DNA from: Halomonas sp. MCCC 1A13316
GTDB lineage: Bacteria; Pseudomonadota; Gammaproteobacteria; Pseudomonadales; Halomonadaceae
Reading direction: 5' to 3'
NCBI RefSeq assembly: GCF_014931605.1
Contig: NZ_CP053382.1
Span: 1,488,001-1,552,000, forward strand
DNA length: 64,000 nt
Part shown: in pieces, positions 10,468-19,873 of the stretch
Layout: each line of letters opens with the position of its first letter
How positions within the stretch are numbered: the first letter of the stretch is position 1
Program-made: the position numbers and the translations under genes
The notes under the pieces: generated by a model
Seen by the model: only the letters and a program-made list of their open reading frames with translations
Database searches by the model: none
Told to the model about the DNA's origin: nothing

Positions 10468-11019
10468 ATGCCCATGCTGACCCAGTTGCGTCAGGATCAT
10501 GCCAATATGGCGCGCATGTTGCACGTTCTTCAGCTCAAGCAAAAGGCCCTGGTCGCAGGCGAGCGCCCCAATTTCCAGCTGGTTCGTGAGGTTGTCGATT
10601 ACATACTCGACTATATGGAGGAGTTTACCGTGCCGCTGGAGCGTGTCTGCACGGAGCGGCTGCAGGCCTTGGCCCCTGAGACCCGAGACCTGACGGAGAA
10701 GCTCTCTAGCGACTACAAAGCCCTGCGTCAGCGCCTGATGCGGCTTTCCACCGATATCGACATGATCCTGATGGATGCTGTAGTCCCCATGGATCGCTTC
10801 GCCGAGGATCTCAGGGCCTATCTCGATGCGCATCGCGCCTATCTGCGCGACGAGCGCGAACTGCTCTTCCCGCTGATTCGCCAGCATTTCAACGACAGCG
10901 ACCTCGAACTTCTGGCTCAAACGCTTCCTGAAGGGGCCGCCGCCAAGCTGGAACGGTTGCAGCAGGCTTATCCAGAGCTCTACGCCGAACTGCGAGAAAC
11001 AGCGGAACCGGCGGCTTGA
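10468..11019 (+). CDS. hemerythrin-like HHE-domain protein, metal site apparently lost
   Basis: The 183 aa product follows the layout of proteobacterial hemerythrin HHE proteins: helix 1 with LRQDHANMARML (His11), helix 2 from FQLVREVVDYILDY, and a last helix ending ERELLFPLI. Usual members carry a His-His-Pro-x-Glu motif after the YILxY helix; here the stretch at 49-58 reads YMEEFTVPLE. In the last helix the usual RAHMRxEE is RAYLRDER (Tyr125 instead of His). Most diiron ligands therefore seem missing, and oxygen or NO binding is doubtful. GAGGAGG upstream is a good ribosome-binding site. It is a single gene between rarA (divergent) and murI. The fold is inferred from the pattern; the function is unknown. 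Confidence 0.75.
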   Translation: MPMLTQLRQDHANMARMLHVLQLKQKALVAGERPNFQLVREVVDYILDYMEEFTVPLERVCTERLQALAPETRDLTEKLSSDYKALRQRLMRLSTDIDMILMDAVVPMDRFAEDLRAYLDAHRAYLRDERELLFPLIRQHFNDSDLELLAQTLPEGAAAKLERLQQAYPELYAELRETAEPAA

Positions 11020-11060
11020 CAGCGAAGCGCCGATCCTGACCGGTGAACCTAGGCTTCTGC

Positions 11061-11109
11061 TCGCTCGGCATGCTGCTAGAATAGGCCTTTTCTAGTAGCA
11101 GCCGAGCGA
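11061..11109 (+). promoter_or_regulatory. long inverted repeat overlapping a putative murI promoter
   Basis: TCGCTCGGC-A-TGCTGCTAGAA pairs with TTCTAGTAGCA-GCCGAGCGA: a 20-bp stem with one bulged A, one G-T pair and an 8-base loop. Within its left arm TGCTAGAAT (11074-11082) resembles an extended -10 box. The element ends 22 bases before the murI start. It could be an operator, the terminator of the hemerythrin-like gene, or both. Confidence 0.45.
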
Positions 11110-11131
11110 TTTCCATGAGCTTCGTTTTGCC

Positions 11132-11908
11132 ATGCCCGGCCCGATACTGATCTTCGATTCAGGCGTCGGCGGTCTGTCAGTCGTTCCCCCGCTCAGGCAT
11201 CGTCTGCCCGATGCCGCGCTGGTGTATGCCTGTGACAATGCCATGTTGCCTTACGGCACGCGTCCCGATGGCTGGCTGGTGGAGCGCATTCTCGCGGTGT
11301 GCGAAGCTGCGGTGGCCGCCAGCGGTTGTTGTGTGCTGGTGGTGGCATGCAACACTGCCAGTACACTGGCGCTGGGTGCCCTGCGCGCCCAGTTGACGGT
11401 GCCGGTGGTCGGCACGGTGCCGGCGATCAAGCCTGCTGCCGCCATGAGCGCTAGTCGCCATATCGGCCTGCTGGCGACCAGTGCCACCGTGATGCGGCCT
11501 TATACCGACCGCCTGATCGAGGCGTTTGCCGCCGATTGCCGGGTCACTCGGGTGGCCGCCGACCCCTTGGTGCGCGAGGCCGAACGTCTGCTCGCCGGGG
11601 GCGAGCCGGACCGGGCCGTTATCCGCGCCGTCATGCAGCCTCTGAGCAGTGAGCCCGACCTCGATACCGTGGTGCTTGGCTGCACTCACTTTCCGCTGCT
11701 CGGAGAACGGCTCGTCGCTGCGTTCCCGCGACCGATTCGCCTGGTCGATTCCAGCGACGCCATTGCCCGACGCACGGTGCAAGTGGCGAGCAGCCCGGTA
11801 TCGAGGATGGGGCGCGACCAGAGCCTGGCCACGGCTCCCGATGCCGGACTGGCCCGGGCCATGGCGACCTTTGGCTTCGACGAACCGAGCCTGCTGATCG
11901 TCGGCTGA
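11132..11908 (+). CDS. murI: glutamate racemase
   Basis: MurI interconverts L- and D-glutamate for peptidoglycan synthesis. The 258 aa product has the N-terminal IFDSGVGGLSV loop, the Asp-Asn/PYG segment (CDNAMLPYGTR), the first catalytic cysteine in VVACNTAST (Cys73) and the second in VVLGCTHFPLL (Cys184), which is the two-base cofactor-independent mechanism. Start ATG 11132 fits the family N-terminus (MPGPILIFDSGVGG). The upstream inverted repeat may regulate it. trmA follows in the same direction after 37 bases. Confidence 0.96.
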   Translation: MPGPILIFDSGVGGLSVVPPLRHRLPDAALVYACDNAMLPYGTRPDGWLVERILAVCEAAVAASGCCVLVVACNTASTLALGALRAQLTVPVVGTVPAIKPAAAMSASRHIGLLATSATVMRPYTDRLIEAFAADCRVTRVAADPLVREAERLLAGGEPDRAVIRAVMQPLSSEPDLDTVVLGCTHFPLLGERLVAAFPRPIRLVDSSDAIARRTVQVASSPVSRMGRDQSLATAPDAGLARAMATFGFDEPSLLIVG

Positions 11909-11945
11909 TTTCCTTTCATACTTCCTGCACACGACTGGAGATGCC

Positions 11946-13055
11946 GTGCCCATTCCCATTGTCGACCCTGCACGCTACGAGCAGGAGCTAGAGGCCAAGC
12001 GCGAGCGTATCGGCCAGCAGTTCGAACGCTTCGGTCCGCCTGAACTCGAGGTCTTCCCGTCGCCGGCGAGCCATTATCGGCAGCGCTGCGAGTTTCGCGT
12101 GTGGCATGAAGGTGACGATCTCTTTTATGCCATGTTCGACGTCGACCCCGACGACCCCAAGCAGAAGCGAGTGATTCGTCTCGACGACTATCCGGTGGCC
12201 AGTCGGCGCATCAACGAACTGATGCCACGCCTGCGCCAGGCGCTGCTGGAAAGCGACGTGCTGCGTCGGCGCTTGTTCCAGGTCGAATTCCTGACCACGC
12301 TGTCCGGGGAGGCCTTGGTTACCTTGATCTATCACCGCCCGCTGGACGCGGCCTGGGAAGAGGAGGCGAGGCGCCTGCAGCAGCGGCTCGACATTCTGAT
12401 CATCGGCCGCTCGCGCAAGCAGCGGCTGGTGCTCGAGCGCGACCATGTCTGGGAGCGGCTGGAGGTGGAGGGCCGCACCCTGCACTACCAGCAGGTGGAG
12501 AACAGTTTCACCCAGCCCAATGCCGAGATCAGCCGCGATATGCTGACCTGGGCGCGGGACGCGACCCGGGGCAGCCAGGACAGCGACCTGGTGGAACTGT
12601 ACTGCGGCAACGGCAACTTCACCGTGGCGCTGGCCGAGAACTTCCGCCGCGTCTTGGCGACCGAGATTACGCGCACCTCAGTGGCCAGTGCCCAGCAGAA
12701 CCTGGCGGCCAACGCCATCGGCAACGCGGTAGTGGGGCGCATGTCGGCGGAGGAGTTCAGCGCCGCGCTCAAGGGCGAGAAGGGCGGCAGGCGAGTGACG
12801 GAAATGGCGCTGGGGGAGTACGACTTCTCCACCGTGCTGGTGGACCCGCCTCGTGCCGGCCTCGACGAGGACAGCTGCCGTCAGCTGAGCGAATATCCGC
12901 GAATCGTCTATATTTCATGCAACCCCGATACATTGGAGCGCAACCTGGAGGCGCTGAGCCGCACTCATCGGCTGGCCCGTTTCGCGCTGTTCGACCAGTT
13001 TCCCTGGACCCATCATTGTGAATGCGGAGTGTTGCTGGAGAGAATTTACGACTGA
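11946..13055 (+). CDS. trmA: tRNA/tmRNA (uracil-C5)-methyltransferase TrmA
   Basis: TrmA forms 5-methyluridine at position 54 of the tRNA T-loop with S-adenosylmethionine. The 369 aa product (E. coli 366) has the N-terminal RNA-binding part (HYRQRCEFRVWHEGDDLFYAMF) and a TRAM-less RlmD/TrmA methyltransferase fold with VELYCGNGNFTVALA as the SAM motif. It also has VLVDPPRAG, and YISCNPDTL with the nucleophilic cysteine. The C-terminal FDQFPWTHHCECGVLL is typical of TrmA. The start is GTG at 11946, preceded by CTGGAG. It probably shares transcription with murI. Confidence 0.96.
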   Translation: MPIPIVDPARYEQELEAKRERIGQQFERFGPPELEVFPSPASHYRQRCEFRVWHEGDDLFYAMFDVDPDDPKQKRVIRLDDYPVASRRINELMPRLRQALLESDVLRRRLFQVEFLTTLSGEALVTLIYHRPLDAAWEEEARRLQQRLDILIIGRSRKQRLVLERDHVWERLEVEGRTLHYQQVENSFTQPNAEISRDMLTWARDATRGSQDSDLVELYCGNGNFTVALAENFRRVLATEITRTSVASAQQNLAANAIGNAVVGRMSAEEFSAALKGEKGGRRVTEMALGEYDFSTVLVDPPRAGLDEDSCRQLSEYPRIVYISCNPDTLERNLEALSRTHRLARFALFDQFPWTHHCECGVLLERIYD

Positions 13056-13195
13056 CGAGCCGTCCACCCCATTCGGAAGGGGGCGGCATTGTCAAGTAGC
13101 GAAACGTCCCGTCTTGATGCACAAGCGACATGCTCCATGAGAAGACTGGCAAGTCGGTGGGGTGTGGCGCAGGGCTGCAGTAAGCTTCCCCGACA

Positions 13196-13212
13196 CGTGA
13201 CCGTGGGTCACG
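13196..13212. promoter_or_regulatory. palindrome upstream of gdhB
   Basis: CGTGACC-GTG-GGTCACG is a perfect 7-bp inverted repeat 50 bases before the glutamate dehydrogenase start. Size and position fit a dimeric repressor or activator site. No regulator is identified. Confidence 0.35.
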
Positions 13213-13262
13213 CCGATTCTTTCCCAGGGCCGAGACACGGCCCCAGGCAGCCGAGGTGAGGG

Positions 13263-16200
13263 ATGCAATACGAGACGATCGAAGTTGGCCGGCAGGAAAT
13301 TCTCAAGCAGCTGCGCGAACGCCTGGATAGCCGACTCGAGAAGGCGAGGGCCGACGAAGTAGAAGCCTTCGCCCGCCACTTCTACGCCACGGTTCCCCTG
13401 GAGGATCTGGCCGATCGTCGGCTGGACGACCTCTATGGTGCCACCTTGTCGGTATGGCACTTCATCCAGAACTTCGATCACGCTTTGCCCAAGGTTCGCG
13501 TCTTCAATCCTGACTTCGAGGAGCATGGCTGGCAGTCCTCGCACACCTTCGTGGCCGTGCTGCACGAGGACATGCCGTTCCTGGTCGACTCGGTACGCAT
13601 CGAGCTGAACCGGCGCGGTCTGACCGTCCATGCGATCCACAATGCCGTGCTGGCGGTGGAGCGCAACCGCAGCCACGACCTGCTGCAGGTCGGTTCGCCG
13701 CGTGAGGCGAATGCTCCAGATCATCGCGAGTCGTTGATTGCCATCGAGATCGATCGTCACTCCAGCCCCGAGGTGTTGGCTGATATCGAGCAGTCGCTGC
13801 AGGAGGTGTTGCGTGACGTTCGCATTGCCGTGGGCGACTACGAGGCGATGAGCGAGCGCGCCCGCGACGTGGTTACCGAGCTCAAGGCCACTCGCCCCGA
13901 GCAGATCGAGCCAGGCGATCACGAAGAGGCGATTGCCTTCCTCGAGTGGCTGGTGCGCGACAATTTCACCTTCCTCGGCTACGACGCCTACAGCATCGAG
14001 TCCGATGCCGACGGAGACCGGCTGGCCAAGGAGCCGGGCAGCGAGCTCGGCGTGTTCCGCCTGGACCTGCCGCGCTACCAGGAGCGCATCCGCACCGAGA
14101 TCGGCATCGAGGGTAATCGCTTCGTGCTGGTGCCTCAACTGCTCTCCTTCGCCAAGAGTTCGCACCATGCGCGGGTTCATCGGCCTACCTACCCGGATTA
14201 CATATCCATCGATCGCTACGACGAGCAGGGCCGGGTCATCGGCGAACACCGCTTCCTCGGCCTCTTCACTTCAAGCCTCTACAATGAGTCGCCGCGCAAT
14301 ATCCCACTGCTGCGGCACAAGCTCAAGGCAGTGATGGAGATAGCCGGCTTCAACCCCAAGGGTCACAACGGCAAGCAACTGCTGCAGATCCTCGAGGTCT
14401 ATCCGCGCGACGACCTGTTCCAGATCGACACCCAGGAGCTCGCCGACACGGCACTGGGCATTCTTGATATTCGCGAGCGTCGGCGGGTGCGCCTGTTCAT
14501 TCGCACCGACCGCTCCGGCCGCTTCCACTCCTGCCTTGTGTTCGTTCCGCGCGACGTCTTCTCCACCGACCTGCGCGTGCGCATCCAGAACCTGTTGTGC
14601 GAGGAGCTCGACGCCACCTTCGGCGACTTCAATACCTATCTCTCCGAATCGATACTCGCCCGCATACAGTTCATCCTGCGCTTTCGCGGCGATACCCCCC
14701 GCGAGGTCAACCTCAAGCGCCTGGAAACCAAGGTGGCCCAACTGGCCCGCAGTTGGCGCGACGAGTTGCACGAGGCGATGGTGGAGGGCTTCGGCGAGGA
14801 GCAGGCCAACCAACTGATGGACCGCTTTCGCGATGCCTTCCCGGCCAGCTACCGGGACGATTTCGGCTCGCGTACCGCGGTTTTCGACCTGCAGCACCTG
14901 GCCGACCTCGACGCCGGCGAGCCGTTGGCGCTCACCCTCTACCGCCTGGTGGAGGAGGAGGGTAGCGGGGTCAACCTCAAGCTGTTCCAGCGCGACCGCC
15001 CGATTCCGCTTTCCGACGTGCTGCCGGTGATGGAAAACCTGGGGCTGCGCGTGATTGGCGAGCGCCCCTACGAGTTCGTCACGCCCGAGATGCGTTACTG
15101 GCTGCATGACTTCGACCTCGAGCACCATACCGCCACCGAAGTCAGCTTGCAGAAGATGCGCGAACCTTTCATCGAGGCGTTCAAGCGCATCTGGGCCGGG
15201 GAGGCAGAGAACGACGCCTTCAACCGCCTGGTGATCGCCGCCAACCTGGACTGGCGCGAAGTGGCCATGCTGCGTGGCTATGCGCGCTACCTGAAGCAGA
15301 TTCGCTTCGGCATGTCGCAGGATTACATCGCCACCACGCTGACGAGCTACCCGGAGATCACCCATGAGCTGGTTGCCCTGTTCAAGCTGCGCTTCGACCC
15401 CGAGCAGCGTCCTGGAGAGAACGAGGTTACCGACTGCATAGAGCGCATCAACCGTCACCTCGACGGTGTGGCCAGCCTCAACGACGATCAACTGCTGCGC
15501 CGCTTCATGGAACTGATTCGGGCCACCCTGCGCACCAATTACTATCAGCAAACCGTCGATGGCAGGTTCAAGGACTACATTGCCTACAAGCTCGATCCCA
15601 AGCGGGTCACCGGCATGCCCAAACCGCGCCCGGTCTTCGAGATATTCGTCTGCTCACCGCGTGTCGAGGGTGTCCACTTGCGTGGCGGCAAGGTCGCTCG
15701 CGGGGGGCTGCGCTGGTCGGACCGCCAGGAGGACTTTCGCACCGAGGTGCTGGGCCTGGTCAAGGCGCAGCAGGTCAAGAACGCGGTCATCGTGCCGGTG
15801 GGGGCCAAGGGAGGCTTCATCTGCAAGCGCTTGCCAGAAGGCGGTGACCGTGACGCCATCCAGCAGGAGGGCATCGCCTGCTACAAGACCTTCATCCGTG
15901 CGCTGCTCGACGTCACCGACAACCTAGTTGGCGGCGATGTAGTGCCGCCGAAGGAGGTGGTGCGTCACGACGACGACGATGCCTACCTGGTGGTGGCGGC
16001 TGACAAGGGCACCGCGACCTTCTCCGACATCGCCAACGAGATCTCTGTCGAGTACGGCCACTGGCTGGGCGATGCTTTCGCCTCCGGCGGGGCCAATGGC
16101 TATGACCACAAGAAGATGGGCATCACCGCACGCGGCGCCTGGGAGTCGGTGAAGCGCCATTTCCGCAATCTGGGCCTGAATACCCAGCAGGAAGAGTTCA

Positions 16201-18101
16201 CCGTGCTCGGTATCGGCGACATGGCCGGCGACGTGTTCGGCAACGGCATGCTGCTCTCCGACAAGATTCGCCTGTTGGGGGCCTTCAACCACCTGCATAT
16301 CTTCGTCGACCCGCACCCCGATGCCGCCAGCACCTTTGCCGAACGCCAGCGGATGTTCCAGTTGGCGCGCTCCAGCTGGGAGGATTTCGACGCTTCGCTG
16401 ATCTCCGAAGGCGGCGGCGTGTTCAAGCGTAGCGCCAAGTCGATCCCGATCACGCCGCAGATGAAGGAGGTATTCGATATCGAGGAGGAGCGGCTCTCGC
16501 CCAACGATCTGATCCGTGCCATGCTCAAGTCGCGGTACGACCTGCTGTGGAACGGCGGCATCGGCACCTATGTCAAGGGCAGCCTGGAAACCGATGCCAT
16601 GGTCGGCGACAAGGCCAACGACGCGCTGCGCATCAACGGTAGTGAGCTCAACTGCCGCGTGGTCGGCGAGGGCGGAAACCTGGGTCTGACCCAGCGCGGC
16701 CGCATGGAGGCCGCCGCCAAGGGCGTGTTGGTCAATACCGACTTCATCGATAACGCCGGCGGGGTCAACTGCTCCGACCACGAGGTCAACATCAAGATCC
16801 TCATCGACGAGGTGGTCAAGCGCGGCGACATGACCGAGAAGCAGCGCAATCAGTTGCTTGCCGACATGACCGAGGAGGTGGCCGAGCTGGTCATTCTCGA
16901 CAACTATCGCCAGACCCAGGCGCTGGATCTCTCGTCGATTCTTTCGCGCTATGGCATCGGCCCCTACCGGCGCTTCATCGGCGAACTGGAAGCCGCTGGC
17001 CAGCTCGATCGCGAGCTCGAGTTCCTGCCCACCGACGAGGAGCTGCAGGAGCGTGCCAACACCGAGCAGGGCATGACCCATCCGGAACTCTCGGTGTTGA
17101 TCTCCTACGCCAAGAGCGTGCTAAAGGGCGACGTGCTGGCCTCCGACGTGCCTGACGATCCCTATATCCAGCAATACGTGGAGCGGATCTTCCCGGGTGT
17201 CCTTGTCGAGCGCTTCCATGACGAGATGTATGCTCACCGCCTCAAGCGCGAGATCGTCACCACTCAGGTGGCCAACGACCTGGTCGATCACATGGGCATC
17301 GTCTTCGTGCTTCGCCTCATCGACTCCACCGGGGCCAGTCCCGCCGATGTCGCTCGCGCCTATATCATCGCCCGCGACAGCTTCCAGCTTTCCGACCTGT
17401 GGGAGCGCATCGAAGCACTGGATAACCAAGTACCAAGCGAAGTCCAGTATTCGATGATGCTCGATCTGATGCGGCTGATCCGGCGCACCACCCGTTGGTT
17501 CCTTCGCCAACGCTTGGGCCTCTCCACGCGTGATGCCATCGAGTACTTCGCGCCGCGCGTGGCCCAGCTGCAGGAGGGGATCGGCGAACTGCTGCGCGGC
17601 GAGGAGTGCAGCCGCTGGGAGCACAAGCGCGGCGAGCTGCTCGAGGCCGGTGTACCCGAGGAATTGGCTGCCACCGTGGCCGCGTCGGGCAGTCTCTACG
17701 GTGCGCTCGGGATCATCCAGGCGGCACGCCAGACCGACGAGAAGCCGCAGCGTGTTGCCGAGGTCTTCTTTGCCATCGGCGATCGACTCGAGCTGCCCTG
17801 GATGATCCAGCAGGTGAGCAACCTCGAGGTGCGCGACAGCTGGCAGGCTCAGGCTCGCGAGACCTTCCGCGACGACATCGATCGCCAACAGCTGGCGCTC
17901 ACCACCAGCGTGCTGAAGACCGAGGACGGACGCGAGCCGGACGAGCGCGTCGACAATTGGTTGACCATGCACGCTTCGCTGCACGAACGCTGGTGCCGTC
18001 TGATCGCCGAGGTACGTGGCGGCAGCCAGGCGAGCTTTCCGCTGTTCGCCGTGGCGGTGCGCGAACTGGTCGACCTGGCCGAGAGCAACGGCGAGGCCTG
18101 A
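13263..18101 (+). CDS. gdhB: NAD-specific glutamate dehydrogenase, large (180-kDa) class
   Basis: This enzyme converts glutamate to 2-oxoglutarate and ammonium with NAD, usually in the catabolic direction. The 1612 aa length and the order of domains match the L-180 class found in Pseudomonas and Caulobacter: a long N-terminal regulatory region with ACT-like segments (about 1-700), the catalytic dehydrogenase core around [19 protein letters not shown] and VPVGAKGGF (catalytic-lysine loop), and the Rossmann part with [18 protein letters not shown] long C-terminal helical region follows, after [28 protein letters not shown] precedes ATG 13263. It is monocistronic: a perfect 13-bp hairpin follows and pyrD has its own promoter. 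It would let the cell use glutamate as carbon source or adjust osmolyte glutamate. Confidence 0.96.
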   Translation: MQYETIEVGRQEILKQLRERLDSRLEKARADEVEAFARHFYATVPLEDLADRRLDDLYGATLSVWHFIQNFDHALPKVRVFNPDFEEHGWQSSHTFVAVLHEDMPFLVDSVRIELNRRGLTVHAIHNAVLAVERNRSHDLLQVGSPREANAPDHRESLIAIEIDRHSSPEVLADIEQSLQEVLRDVRIAVGDYEAMSERARDVVTELKATRPEQIEPGDHEEAIAFLEWLVRDNFTFLGYDAYSIESDADGDRLAKEPGSELGVFRLDLPRYQERIRTEIGIEGNRFVLVPQLLSFAKSSHHARVHRPTYPDYISIDRYDEQGRVIGEHRFLGLFTSSLYNESPRNIPLLRHKLKAVMEIAGFNPKGHNGKQLLQILEVYPRDDLFQIDTQELADTALGILDIRERRRVRLFIRTDRSGRFHSCLVFVPRDVFSTDLRVRIQNLLCEELDATFGDFNTYLSESILARIQFILRFRGDTPREVNLKRLETKVAQLARSWRDELHEAMVEGFGEEQANQLMDRFRDAFPASYRDDFGSRTAVFDLQHLADLDAGEPLALTLYRLVEEEGSGVNLKLFQRDRPIPLSDVLPVMENLGLRVIGERPYEFVTPEMRYWLHDFDLEHHTATEVSLQKMREPFIEAFKRIWAGEAENDAFNRLVIAANLDWREVAMLRGYARYLKQIRFGMSQDYIATTLTSYPEITHELVALFKLRFDPEQRPGENEVTDCIERINRHLDGVASLNDDQLLRRFMELIRATLRTNYYQQTVDGRFKDYIAYKLDPKRVTGMPKPRPVFEIFVCSPRVEGVHLRGGKVARGGLRWSDRQEDFRTEVLGLVKAQQVKNAVIVPVGAKGGFICKRLPEGGDRDAIQQEGIACYKTFIRALLDVTDNLVGGDVVPPKEVVRHDDDDAYLVVAADKGTATFSDIANEISVEYGHWLGDAFASGGANGYDHKKMGITARGAWESVKRHFRNLGLNTQQEEFTVLGIGDMAGDVFGNGMLLSDKIRLLGAFNHLHIFVDPHPDAASTFAERQRMFQLARSSWEDFDASLISEGGGVFKRSAKSIPITPQMKEVFDIEEERLSPNDLIRAMLKSRYDLLWNGGIGTYVKGSLETDAMVGDKANDALRINGSELNCRVVGEGGNLGLTQRGRMEAAAKGVLVNTDFIDNAGGVNCSDHEVNIKILIDEVVKRGDMTEKQRNQLLADMTEEVAELVILDNYRQTQALDLSSILSRYGIGPYRRFIGELEAAGQLDRELEFLPTDEELQERANTEQGMTHPELSVLISYAKSVLKGDVLASDVPDDPYIQQYVERIFPGVLVERFHDEMYAHRLKREIVTTQVANDLVDHMGIVFVLRLIDSTGASPADVARAYIIARDSFQLSDLWERIEALDNQVPSEVQYSMMLDLMRLIRRTTRWFLRQRLGLSTRDAIEYFAPRVAQLQEGIGELLRGEECSRWEHKRGELLEAGVPEELAATVAASGSLYGALGIIQAARQTDEKPQRVAEVFFAIGDRLELPWMIQQVSNLEVRDSWQAQARETFRDDIDRQQLALTTSVLKTEDGREPDERVDNWLTMHASLHERWCRLIAEVRGGSQASFPLFAVAVRELVDLAESNGEA

Positions 18102-18131
18102 GCGAGAACGCCACTCTCCCGTTAGCGTAGT

Positions 18132-18162
18132 GACGCACCCCGCCTGCGTGGCGGGGTGCGTC
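18132..18162 (+). terminator. hairpin terminator after gdhB
   Basis: GACGCACCCCGCC pairs perfectly with GGCGGGGTGCGTC (13 bp, loop TGCGT), 30 bases after the gdhB stop. The T-run is poor (GTCTT). It ends 18 bases before the pyrD extended -10. Confidence 0.65.
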
Positions 18163-18180
18163 GTCTTGGGCCTTCGGCGC

Positions 18181-18189
18181 TGCTATAAT
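18181..18189 (+). promoter_or_regulatory. extended -10 promoter of pyrD
   Basis: TGCTATAAT is a perfect extended -10 element (TGnTATAAT), 46 bases before the pyrD start. The -35 position at 17-bp spacing (TCGTCT) is poor, as usual for extended -10 promoters, and overlaps the end of the gdhB terminator stem. Confidence 0.65.
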
Positions 18190-18234
18190 CCGCCCGCCTC
18201 GCCAACCACCAATCGCCGACTGCCAGGAGACGCC

Positions 18235-19260
18235 ATGTACGCGCTTGCCCGTTCGATCCTGTTTCGCCTCGACGCCGAAACTGCCCACGGCCATGCGCTC
18301 ACTGCCCTGGATCTGGCTCATCGCTTGAAACTGACGGGGCTGGTGGCGGGGGGGCGCGTCGACGATCCGGTGCAACTGATGGGGCTGCGGTTTCCCAACC
18401 GGGTAGGGCTGGCCGCGGGGTTGGACAAGAATGGCGACCATCTCGATGCGCTGGGCGCACTCGGCTTCGGTTTCGTCGAGGTCGGTACCGTCACGCCCAA
18501 GCCCCAGGAAGGCAATCCCAAGCCACGTCTGTTCCGCTTGCCGGAGCATGGCGCGATCATCAATCGCATGGGCTTCAATAACGCCGGCGTCGACCACCTG
18601 GTGGCGCGGGTCAAGGCGGCTCGTTTCGATGGCGTGATCGGCATCAACATCGGTAAGAACCTCACCACGCCGGTGGAGCATGCCGTGGATGATTATCTTA
18701 TCTGCCTGGAGAAGGTTCATGCCCATGCCGACTATGTGACCGTGAACATCTCCTCGCCCAATACGCCGGGGCTGCGCAACCTGCAGTTCGGCGAACACCT
18801 CGATGCCTTATTGGGCAGTCTGCGCGAGGCGGGCACTCGGCTGGACCAGGCCGCTGGCCGGCGGGTGCCGCTGGCGGTCAAGATCGCACCCGACATGAGT
18901 GTCGAAGAGGTGGGGCTGGTGGCCGAGAGCATCGCCAGGAGTGAGATCGATGCGGTAATCGCCACCAATACCACGGTATCGCGCGAGGCGGTGGCCGGTG
19001 TGACCCATGCCGACGAGCAGGGTGGTCTCTCGGGTCGTCCGGTCTTCGAGCCTTCCAATCGTGTAATTCGCGAACTGCGCCACCATCTGCCCGCCCTGCC
19101 GATCATCGGGGTGGGCGGCATCGACAGCGGTGCAGCGGCGCTAGCCAAGGTCGAGGCCGGTGCCGACCTGGTGCAGCTCTATTCAGGTTTCATCTACCGC
19201 GGGCCGAGCCTGGTCGGAGAGTGCGCCCGGGCGATCAAGGCGGCGGGAGCAAAGGGGTAG
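18235..19260 (+). CDS. pyrD: dihydroorotate dehydrogenase (quinone), class 2
   Basis: PyrD oxidises dihydroorotate to orotate at the membrane, passing electrons to quinone (pyrimidine synthesis). The 341 aa product (E. coli 336) starts [15 protein letters not shown], the N-terminal amphipathic helices of class 2 enzymes. It has [14 protein letters not shown], the FMN-binding [22 protein letters not shown] with the class 2 catalytic serine region, and the final phosphate site VGGIDSG with [13 protein letters not shown]. The start was set by CAGGAGACGCC before ATG 18235; a longer reading frame upstream overlaps gdhB and is not supported. Confidence 0.97.
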   Translation: MYALARSILFRLDAETAHGHALTALDLAHRLKLTGLVAGGRVDDPVQLMGLRFPNRVGLAAGLDKNGDHLDALGALGFGFVEVGTVTPKPQEGNPKPRLFRLPEHGAIINRMGFNNAGVDHLVARVKAARFDGVIGINIGKNLTTPVEHAVDDYLICLEKVHAHADYVTVNISSPNTPGLRNLQFGEHLDALLGSLREAGTRLDQAAGRRVPLAVKIAPDMSVEEVGLVAESIARSEIDAVIATNTTVSREAVAGVTHADEQGGLSGRPVFEPSNRVIRELRHHLPALPIIGVGGIDSGAAALAKVEAGADLVQLYSGFIYRGPSLVGECARAIKAAGAKG

Positions 19261-19304
19261 CAGGGCGGAGGGAAGGGAGCTGGCGGTTCATGTCGTGAAC
19301 TAGA

Positions 19305-19331
19305 AAGCCCGCGCAAGGCGCGGGCTTAGCT
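19305..19331. terminator. bidirectional terminator between pyrD and rmf
   Basis: AAGCCCGCGC pairs perfectly with GCGCGGGCTT (10 bp, loop AAG) between two convergent genes. On the minus strand it is followed by TCTAG after the stem TTT, a usable U-run for rmf; on the plus strand the tail is less U-rich. Confidence 0.7.
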
Positions 19332-19385
19332 CATTCCTTGCCACACTGGCGGTGGCAAAGGGACGATCGGTTGGTGGGAAAGTCG

Positions 19386-19592
19386 CTACATTACCATCGG
19401 GTTCTTGTGAATCCCGGAGACGCCGGTCATGCCGGCCCACTGGTCTCCTCGGCCTTCACGCCAACCACTCATCCAATATTCTCGTATATTGACATCCTGA
19501 CTGGGACAGTCGTCGCGAGAGCGCCCGGAAATACCGGCCTTGTAGCCATGGAGATAGGCGCGTTGGAAGCGATCACGTTTCTGTCTTTTCAT
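19386..19592 (-). CDS. rmf: ribosome modulation factor
   Basis: Rmf dimerises 70S ribosomes to inactive 100S particles in stationary phase or stress. The 68 aa product starts MKRQKRDRFQRAYLHGYKAG, almost the E. coli Rmf N-terminus, and keeps the GRSRDDCP and GWREG segments. It is 13 residues longer than E. coli Rmf (55 aa) owing to a C-terminal tail. GAGGTCATCCG precedes the ATG at 19592. It is transcribed alone, convergent with pyrD and divergent from rlmKL. Confidence 0.92.
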   Translation of the reverse strand: MKRQKRDRFQRAYLHGYKAGISGRSRDDCPSQDVNIREYWMSGWREGRGDQWAGMTGVSGIHKNPMVM

Positions 19593-19873
19593 CGGATGAC
19601 CTCTTGTCAAGGTACCAATTTGGGACGTACGACATGCACGCCCCGGCGTTCTACCGATCGCTAAGCCGTTATTGCATCCTTTTAACGACAGCAGAGCGAG
19701 GCCATGCGGGTCCAGTCTAGACCCGCCAAGTAAACGCATGCGTCATTACAGTAGCTACCATGACTACTCTTAGCCCATCATGGGGGCCATTGTCGACCTA
19801 TGTTTCGTCATAAGATCGAGACAAATTTGTAACGAAAGGAATATTGCCCGGCCGAAGGGGGCGGGAACGCTTC

